Source of the DNA: Scilla litardierei
Lineage: Eukaryota; Streptophyta; Magnoliopsida; Asparagales; Asparagaceae
Length of the DNA stretch: 64,000 nucleotides
NCBI GenBank assembly: GCA_030789695.1
Contig: CM061139.1
Coordinates: forward strand, 6,091,878-6,155,877
Reading direction: 5' to 3'
Part shown: positions 56,862 through 64,000 of the stretch, one piece after another
Layout: every line of letters starts with the position of its first letter
How positions within the stretch are numbered: position 1 is the first letter of the stretch
Made by a program: the position numbers and the translations under genes
The notes under the pieces: model-generated
What the model was told of the DNA's origin: nothing
Database searches by the model: none
The model's input: the letters and a program-made list of their open reading frames with translations, nothing else

Positions 56862-58506
56862 TGATTCGTAGTAAAAAGTGTATATTTATACCTCATAACT
56901 ACCCCCACTTTGTGCTAAAGATTAGGCTTAATCTTGCTTTTTTGAGTATATTATCACTTCATGTCACTTTTAGGGCTTATTCTCATTCTTTGCACAAAGT
57001 AAAGATTTTGTCATCCATATTGACTTCCTAGTATTTTTCATATGCCCCTGCTATTATTGTAATCATATTGACATTTTTTGGGAATTATTTGAGCATTGGA
57101 ATATTTTATATGGATTATTGGAGGTCAATATTGTTTTATAATAGCCATTATATTTATTTTATCTTCATATGGACTAATTTCTCCTTCTCCTATTTTTCAG
57201 ATACTCCTGGGAGTCTTGGAGATTTTTCAGAATTTTTTGGGATTTTTCTGAGCTTCTTAGGTATTTTTCTGGAATTTATTGGAGGAGAAAGGGGTTTTAA
57301 AAATCAGAAAAAGGGATTTTATTGGGGCGCCGTGTGGCGTAATCACGAAGCGCCACGCGGCGCCATCTTGGCCGCCCAAAGCGGGCACCGCCCGCTGCTT
57401 GGATGCGGGATCTCCCCCGCTCGATCTGATGCGGGCCAACGGCCCGCTCTTTTTTCCATTGCGGGAATAAGCCCGCATGGTTTGGCCCTCAGGCCCGCCT
57501 GCTGATTGCGGGTGGGCGGGCGAAAGATGGGCCCGGTTTCGACCCGGCCTCGCCCCAATGCAGCCCAGGCACGTGCTGTCTCATTTCGTGCGGGTCGGGC
57601 GCCCAAAACCCGACCCGCATGACTTAAAATTGGAGGATGATGCGTTTTAGGGGCAGTTCGGATTTTTTAGGTTTTTAGACATATTTTGGGTCTTTGTGAG
57701 CCCTCTTCTTTCCCAATAGGCTAGGGTTAGGGTTGGAAGCCATGGGAGTTTGGTGAAAGCTTGGTGGAGGAGCAAATTGGATGAGGTAAGGGCTCATTTG
57801 GGGAGATCTTGGGTGAAATCTTTCCTCTTCATTTTGTATTTTGATATCTCTTTATTGTAATGAATTTGGGTTAATTTTGAATGAAAATTCCATCTTTTTT
57901 TCATTATGATTGAGTAGTGTTGAATGGCTTGGGTTGTGATTCATGAATGTTGGATATTAATTATAGCTTTAATTTCATTTTGCCTATTATATTGTTGATG
58001 TTGGATGAATTATTAGGGCACATTTTAATTGGCTGAGACCCAAGTGGGCACTCTTTGAGAAGAGACCATGTTTAAATTCGATTAGTGCTATGATGATACA
58101 TCCATCCCTATTGCTAATTATTGTGTTCTTGAATGCTAAATTTTTCGATTGAGTTTCCTTAGCCGGATGATCAATTGAGTTTATGGGTAATTTGAGCTTG
58201 ATTAACACCAAGCTTAATGAACCTACAACCCATGCTCCTAACCTTGCTATCCTAAATCCCCATTTGGTTCTCTAACCATACCCACTTAGGCTAGGAAGGT
58301 AGATTCACTACAAATTTTCTCACTCACCCACCGTTAGTTGAGGTTATTGTATCACGCTGTTATCTCTCTTTATCGATCAATTTTGCGAGTGAAGAGCGAC
58401 TTGTCCATGTGATCCGACCCGATACTCACCGGTTATTTTTTATTGCATTGACACTCCTACACTTGGGAGTGGAAGGCGTGCCTTTGCGCGTTTTTCGGTT
58501 TAATCA
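56862..58506 (+). repeat. 5' LTR of the Athila/Tat-like element
   Basis: 1645 bp. Contains a GC hairpin block at about 57381-57520 and a frame (57068-57505) that recurs in the other LTR. The conservation reflects LTR duplication, not coding selection. Confidence 0.93.
57381..57520. repeat. GC-rich hairpin block in the Athila-like LTR
   Basis: Successive inverted pairs: GCGGGC-ACC-GCCCGC, GCGGG-ATCTCC-CCCGC, GCGGGCC-AAC-GGCCCGC, GCGGG-AATAAG-CCCGC. The counterpart in the other LTR (about 61940-62085) keeps most of these. Confidence 0.88.
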
Positions 58507-58528
58507 ATTGGCACCGTTGTCCGGGACA
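58507..58528 (+). other. Primer-binding site of the Athila-like element
   Basis: TTGGCACCGTTGTCCGGGAC directly after the LTR end. Its TTGGCRCCGTTG core also occurs in the element at the left window edge. Confidence 0.75.
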
Positions 58529-58686
58529 ATGGTTTCTATTATTTGCATTTTTGATTGATTTTGAAAGTTTTAGTGTGATACTTCTATCTCTTAGTGTTGT
58601 GTCTTTTCATTTTATTTATTTTCCACTTATTGAGTCGTTTGGTTGTTTATTTTCATCTTCTTGAGAAAAAAAAATTTTACAACAAA

Positions 58687-59325
58687 ATGACATCATCTTC
58701 ATATTTTTTTTCGACATTGATTTGGAGGATATCCCACTCCCACCATACTTTCATGGTTTGGATCCTCACTTACATATAAAAAAGTTTGAAAAATGGATGT
58801 ATTCATGTCTTGGTGGAAATATCTGTGATGATTGCATATACTTTAGATTTTTTTCCCTCTTCTTTACCAGATGATGCTAGACTTTGGTTTGATTCATTGT
58901 CTCTCGACTCACATTTTACATGGTTGCCGTTTTAGGCTGAATTTCTTCGAGTATTTTTGCCTACTTTCTTGTAGCAGGTACATGGGCAGCAGGCCATGGA
59001 GCAGCATATATCGATCTTTATCCAAGCTGAATGGGAGGCCTACCATCAGGCTTAGCAGATGTTCAATGATTTGGTGCTTGCATGCCCACACCAGAGCTTT
59101 CACGAGGATCATCTCCTGCAGATCTTCTACACAGGATTGCTACCTTCTGGGTGGGATTTTGTGCAGATGAGTTGCGGTGGGGAATTCTTTGATTTTTCGA
59201 CCGAGGATTTGTGGTGTTACCTGAGGGACCTTGTAGAGTATGAGGACACAGTCCAGCAGGTTAAGGTCCAGCCTGAGGAGCCAGCTGATGGCTCATTCCA
59301 ATGCAACCCTATGGAATACCAATAG
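58687..59325 (+). pseudogene. gag: Gag of the Athila/Tat-like element
   Basis: ATG 58687 opens MTSSSYFF; a T-run shifts the frame at about 58705-58712. Three frames together carry DIPLPPYFHGLDPHLHI, DDARLWFDSL, EAYHQA then TAG (59053), and ACPHQSFHEDHLLQIFYTGL. ARLWFDSL and the CPHH-like motif are typical of Athila-type gag. The last frame ends with TAG at 59323-59325 and continues in the same frame into the acidic ORF. Confidence 0.75.
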
Positions 59326-59331
59326 AAACCT

Positions 59332-60243
59332 GTGAAGAGGGTGTATTGGGGCCAAGTTGAGAAATTTGAGCATATACATTTGGATGAGCCGAAGGAGATG
59401 GATGATGGAGTGCGTGTTGAGGATGAAGCGGATGTGCATGATGGCCAAGAGCAGATTGAGGACATCATAGAGCCTGAGCCACAATCCACTTTAGAGTTAG
59501 CTTTGCAGGTCGAGGCGGTTGAGTACTTAGGGAGGACGACTGAGATGAACTATTTCTGGGATGACGAGGATGATGTATGCTTGGATTTGCCCAAGACAAG
59601 TCTACCTCCAGTTCTGTCTCAGATGTCACTCCCCTCACCTCAGGATGCGCACTTGCCAGTCATCGAGGAGATTTTTCAGAAGCAGTTACCAATTATGGGG
59701 AGCGCCGCAGAGATCGTTGATGTTGATGTTGATGTCGAGGAAGAGGATAGTGACGGGGATTGCGACATAGAATATATTGAGCCTGAGCTCCCTCCTACTC
59801 CAGTTTTCTCTCTACAGCCGCTTCCACCTCCTCTTGAGGTCATGCATCATCCCGAGACTAGCATCACATCTCAGGGAAGTTCCCATTTTTCTTTTCCCTC
59901 CACCTCCGAATCAAATTATTTAATTCAATATCATAATGATTCGGATTGTCATCATTTAATCATGAATTCATTTATTCATTTCGATGACCCAGTTTGGCAA
60001 GCTTTTCACTTGGACGGTCGCTCTCGCCCAATTATTTTTGACACGACCTATCTCCCCCATTTGGCAGGAACCCATCATAAGGAGATGCTTGGGGTTGTGT
60101 CGCTTGCCACTAATGCTCGCAATGGAGGTAGGGCATTGGACGTGGCAATGCTTGTAGAGGAGCATAAGGATATGATCGAGCAGTTGCCACCGCCTATATA
60201 CATACGAGATCCGTCTTTTTCCACGGTGTGTTCTTTCCAATAG
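59332..60243 (+). CDS. Acidic 303-codon ORF downstream of gag, unknown function
   Basis: This is the longest uninterrupted frame in any element here. It is in the same frame as gag and separated from it only by TAG at 59323, so it was probably the C-terminal part of the gag polypeptide. The N-terminal half is Glu/Asp rich (VDVDVDVEEEDSDGD, EPEPQ). A Pro-rich middle follows (ELPPTPVFSLQPLPPP). The C-terminal part is less biased (WQAFHLDGRSRPIIFD, HHKEMLGVVSLATNA). No zinc knuckle, protease or other known domain is visible. It could be an element-specific accessory protein or a decayed remnant under no constraint. Confidence 0.55.
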   Translation: MKRVYWGQVEKFEHIHLDEPKEMDDGVRVEDEADVHDGQEQIEDIIEPEPQSTLELALQVEAVEYLGRTTEMNYFWDDEDDVCLDLPKTSLPPVLSQMSLPSPQDAHLPVIEEIFQKQLPIMGSAAEIVDVDVDVEEEDSDGDCDIEYIEPELPPTPVFSLQPLPPPLEVMHHPETSITSQGSSHFSFPSTSESNYLIQYHNDSDCHHLIMNSFIHFDDPVWQAFHLDGRSRPIIFDTTYLPHLAGTHHKEMLGVVSLATNARNGGRALDVAMLVEEHKDMIEQLPPPIYIRDPSFSTVCSFQ

Positions 60244-61422
60244 TGTAAATAAATAAATGTTTTATTTTAGTGCTTTCGTATGCTTTTCTTTTATTTTCTA
60301 TGATCTTTTTCCGAGATCTAATACTCTCCCAATATTGAGGATAATGTTTATTTTAAGTTGGGGGAAAGTGTTAGAATCTTTAGGATTCTTAGGATTTTGA
60401 GTTTAGCTTAAAAAAATTATATTTTCGAGATACCTCCATTTTGCCATCACCCATTGCTCTTTATTGCATATCATATTTTTCCTCCTTGTCCCTACGTCGC
60501 TAGCTTTATGCGTAGTCCCTACATGCTTTAATGTCATGCAATATTTTCGGATTATTATTTTGGTATCAACTTCTTCGATGTTTGATTGGCACGTTTTAAT
60601 TTCTTTTCCATTTTGGAGTCAAATGCTAATATGCCATGTATGAAGCTATTTTATACATCGTGATATCTCTTTGAAATAATTTAGGAATAGTTTGGTGTAA
60701 GTGATTGCATGATTTGGGATGAATGGCTTAGTTTTTAATTGGATTGGGTGTGGCCATATGGTGCATGTTTTGTTTTCCTCCTAAGGAGTCGGTGGATGAG
60801 TTGATAACTTGTGTTGAGAATGAAAAAGAGAGCTAATATAAGTGAATGTTTCTTTCTAATCAAATCGAGTAGCCGGTGCCCCACGAAATATTGGAGAGGA
60901 CGCCAAAGATGAGATTTAGGGGATCATTCTATCCCTTTGCCTATATAGCGTTATCGCGTGTATGCAAAGGTGGCCGTGTTTGCATTTCATAGCATTATTG
61001 CGTGAATGCAAAACATAAACATAAACATAAAACATACAAAAAAAGAGAAAAAGAAAAGAAAAAGAAAAAATTGAATGAATAAATGAAAGAATAAGCAACA
61101 TGAGTGCTGCAATCTCATCTCCCACAACTTAGAGGAATTTCTTTTGTCTTAGCCATTTCCATGAAAATTGGAAACTTTGTCATTTGTGATATATCCCGAT
61201 AAATGCGATACGGTGCTTATTACTTCATTTTTCTTGGAATTGGTTTGAGGAGAATGTCATTTGTTGTTTACTTTCATACATTGGGTATATTGTCTTTGAA
61301 ATCACTTGGAAATACCATTTGGAGTATGCCATGACGATATCTTAATTTTGGTGCATGTTTTCACTTGAATCCGAATTTATCGCCTATTTTGCTAGGGACT
61401 AGCAAAAAGCTAGTTGGGGGTG
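60244..61422 (+). mobile_element. 3' non-coding interior of the Athila-like element
   Basis: AT-rich, with no supported frame. A GTTGGGGGAAAGTGTTAGAAT tract near 60356-60378 resembles a second polypurine tract. The real one (TAGTTGGGGGTG) ends at 61422. Confidence 0.6.
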
Positions 61423-63071
61423 TGATTCGTAGTGAAAAGTGTATATTTATACCCCCTAACTACCCCGACTTTGTGCCAAAGATTAGGCTTAATCTTGCTC
61501 TTTTGAGTATATTATCAATTCATGTCACTTTTAGGGCTTATTCTCATTCTTTGCGCAAAGTATAGATTTTATCGTCCATATTGGCTTCCTAGTATTTTTC
61601 ATATGCCCATGCTATTATTGTAATCATATTGACATTTTTTGGAAATTATTTGAGCATTGGAATATTTTATATGGATTATTGGAGGTCAATATTGTTTTAT
61701 AATAGCCATTATATTTATTTTATCTTCATATGGACTAATTTCTCCTTCTCCTATTTTTCAGATACTCCTGAGAGTCTTGGAGATTTTCTAGAATTTTCTG
61801 GGATTTTTCTGAGCTTCATAGGTATTTTTCTGCAATTAATTGGAGGAGAAAGGGGTTTTAAAAATCAGAAAAAGGGATTTTATTGGGACGCCGCGTGGCG
61901 CAATCATGAAGCGCCACGCGGCGCCATCTTGGCTGCCCAAAGCAGGCACTGCCTGCTGCTTGGATGCGGGATCTCCCTCGCTCGATCTAATGCGGGCCAA
62001 GGGCCCGCTCTTGTTTTCTATTGCTGGAATAAGCCCGCATAGTTTGGCCCACAGGCCCGCCTGCTGATTGCGAGCGGGCGGGCGAAAGATGGGCTGGGTT
62101 TCAACCCGGCCCTGCCCCAATGCAGCGCAGGCGCGCGTTGTCTCATTTCGTGTGGGTCGGGCACCCAAAACCCGACCCGCATGACTTAAAATTGGAGGCT
62201 GATGAGTTTTTAGGGGCAGTTCGGATTTTTTAGGTTTTTAGACAGATTTTGGGTCTTTGGGAGCCCTCTTCTTCCCCAATAGGCTAGGGTTAGGGTTGAA
62301 AGCCATGGGAGTTTGGTGAAAGCTTGGTGGAGGAGCAAATTGGAAGAGGCAAGGGCTCATTTGAGGAGATCTTGGGTGAAACCTTTCCTCTTCATTTTGT
62401 ATTTTGATATCTCTTTATTGTAATGAATTTGGGTTAATTTTGAATGAAAATTCCATCTTTTTTTCATTATGATTGAGTAGTGTTGAATGGCTTGGGTTGT
62501 GATTCATGAATGTTGGATGTTAATTATAGCTTTAATTTCATTTTGCCTATTATATTGTTGATGTTGGATGGATTATTAGGGCACATTTTAATTGGCTAAG
62601 ACCCAAGTAGGCACTCTTTGAGAAGAGACCATGTTTAAATTCGATTAGTGCTATGATGATACATCCATCCCTATTGCTAATTATTGTGTTCTTGAATGCT
62701 AAATTTTTCGATAGAGTTTCCTTAGCCGGATGATCAATTGAGTTATATGTGGGTAATTTGAGCTTGATTAACACCAATCGTAATGAACCTACAACCCATG
62801 CTCCTCGCCTTGCTATCCTAAATCCCCATTTGGTTCTCTAACCCTACCCACTTAGGCTAGGAAGGTAGATTCACCACAAATTTTCTCACCCATCCACCGT
62901 TAGTTGAGGTTGTTGTATCATGCTGTTATCTCTCTTTATCGATCAATTTTGCGAGTGTAGAACTACTTGTCCCTGTGATTCGACCCGGTACTCACCGGTT
63001 ATTTTTATTACATTGACGTTCCTACATTTGGGAGTGGAAGGTGTGCCTTTGTGTGTTTTTCGGTTCAATCA
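61423..63071 (+). repeat. 3' LTR of the Athila/Tat-like element
   Basis: 1649 bp, collinear with 56862-58506 with scattered substitutions and a few small indels. It ends CGGTTCAATCA and is followed by GCCTT, the probable target duplication. Confidence 0.93.
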
Positions 63072-63787
63072 GCCTTCCAGATGCTGGAAGAGGAGGAGGA
63101 CATCCTAGGTCCTGAAAAGCCTAGCTCTAGTGTACTAGTTACACTCTTTTATCTCGCCAACTGCACGTGTCTCTAATAGAACGTCTGCAGTAAAGCTGTT
63201 AGCCAGATACAGTGCTGCCCTGGAGAGCACCACTGGACCAAGGATAAGCTGCTTCTGCGTAATTTCTAAGGGTCAAGGATCATCATCCAAGGAATATATA
63301 TCGCATATGCAGGTTTACAGATCATCGCGATTACTAAGCACAAATGTCTGGCCACCTCCTAAAGATCTACACATCATCCTCCAAAGTCTACATCTTCTGA
63401 GAAGCTCATCATCCAAGAAGCAAGTCTAGAATACGCTCAGCCAGGTCTAGCTGTACCTTACAGACATAGTGAAGACTGAGTAAAAGAATACATACGTGGA
63501 GTCATCTACCAACTTCTAAGAGCGTACCACACCAGAGCACCACTGTTTTCCAGTAGCCGCTAGATATGAGTGAAACTTGTATAGATGAGTGATGATTGTA
63601 TTTGCTTTCAGAACATGATGGATGTATAAACGAATAGGAAATGATTGTATACATACATAGGAGATCTGTAAGCCTGTGGCTTGTATAGATCAGGGGGAGT
63701 TGATAGTAGAGTTGTACTCTTTTCCCTTAGCTATGGGTTTTCCCACTGGGTTTTCAATAGCCAAAGGTTTTAATGAGGCAACCTCAT
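63072..63787 (+). pseudogene. pol: Copia element 2 resumed: end of RT/RNase H and 3' non-coding region
   Basis: The plus strand encodes EEEDILGPEKP and TLFYLANCTC, strings that follow RT in Copia pol, then decays. CAGGGGGAGTTGATAG (about 63692-63707) and CCCACTGGGTTTT...GGTTTTAATGAGGCAACC follow, a well-known non-coding tail of this Copia group. It is cut at 63788 by another LTR. Confidence 0.75.
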
Positions 63788-64000
63788 TGATGTGCGTTTA
63801 TATTTTATATATTCATGCGCGTCTTCTCCGTGATTTTCCATTGTTTTTCGATGTTTCGTGTCCATTCTTTTGTGATTTTTAGTTTTCTTTCACTTTCTTT
63901 GTGTTTTTGTACTGTTGTAGGAGATTGCCAGTGCTGGGGACATATAAAGCAGATACCATGAGCCCCCGGAGCAATGGGAGGCATCGCGTGAGAACCTGAG
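63788..64000 (+). mobile_element. Start of a second Athila/Tat-like LTR (partial)
   Basis: TGATGTGCGTTTATATTTTA opens a stretch that aligns with the first 200 or so bases of the LTR at 2313-2100 read on the minus strand, including GTGATTTTTAGTTTTCTTTC and GGAGCAAYGGGAGG. It runs off the window. Confidence 0.85.

Larger units (their letters stand above)
56862..63071 (+). mobile_element. Athila/Tat-like non-autonomous Gypsy element
   Basis: LTRs at 56862-58506 and 61423-63071 begin TGATTCGTAGTRAAAAGTG and end TTTTTCGGTTYAATCA. The primer-binding site TTGGCACCGTTGTCCGGGACA follows the left LTR, and a TAGTTGGGGGTG polypurine tract precedes the right LTR. Flanks ACCTT/GCCTT match at four of five bases, as expected for a target duplication. 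The interior (2.9 kb) holds a broken gag and an acidic frame but no pol. It lies in the RT of Copia element 2. Confidence 0.92.

Noticed and set aside
57068..62042. Conserved hydrophobic ORFs at 57068-57505 and 61629-62042 as a gene pair
   Set aside because: They are the same part of the two LTRs of one element; similarity comes from LTR duplication.
1..64000. tRNA, rRNA or snRNA genes
   Set aside because: No cloverleaf with B-box GGTTCGAATCC or rRNA-like stretch was noticed. A tRNAscan-SE and Infernal run would settle it.

Overview
This is a transposon-choked nuclear segment of a flowering plant: AT-rich DNA, long spliced introns, plant retrotransposon lineages and no prokaryotic gene organisation. 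The sequence does not let me name the species. The only host gene I can support is one Pumilio-family (PUF) RNA-binding protein gene on the + strand. Its 5' UTR begins near 22.3 kb, its first coding exon is 23535-25264, and exons 2-5 lie at 25361-25523, 43712-43875, 44004-44262 and 44343-44450. All junctions are in frame and give an 807-residue protein with eight C-terminal PUF repeats. The second coding intron is about 18.2 kb and carries a complete chromovirus-type Gypsy element, a solo Copia-like LTR, a tandem duplication of about 610 bp, a 150-bp tandem duplication and two long GA/CT tracts.

Left flank (1-21.4 kb). The 5' LTR and start of an Athila/Tat-like element on the - strand (1-2313) sit inside the gag of a second Gypsy element. 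The long LTR of that Gypsy element (2946-3865 plus 12797-15338) is in turn split by a gag-only Copia element (3866-12796). Beyond it lie Copia fragments on the - strand (15.3-19.3 kb: a 3' end, a decayed gag, a PBS and an LTR), a CACTA (En/Spm) transposase fragment with a DUF4218-like stretch, and a Copia LTR on the + strand (19816-21375).

Gene (22.2-44.5 kb). The proximal upstream region carries a telo-box-like motif and an RY (CATGCATG) run. The 5' UTR is pyrimidine rich, has two tiny uORFs and contains an intron (22617-23440).

Right flank (44.5-64 kb). A Copia element (from 45699) with a 55-bp minisatellite in its leader and a hAT-type MITE in its pol is interrupted by a second Copia element (from 51169). 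The second Copia is interrupted by an Athila/Tat-like element (56862-63071). The second Copia resumes at 63072 and is cut again at 63788 by the start of an LTR of the same family as the one at the left edge, now on the + strand.

Most retroelement proteins are broken by stops and frameshifts. The points that stand out are arrays of short GC-rich palindromes inside unrelated LTR families, the gag-only Copia, an acidic ORF fused behind an Athila-like gag, and complementary GA/CT tracts that could fold the giant Pumilio intron.
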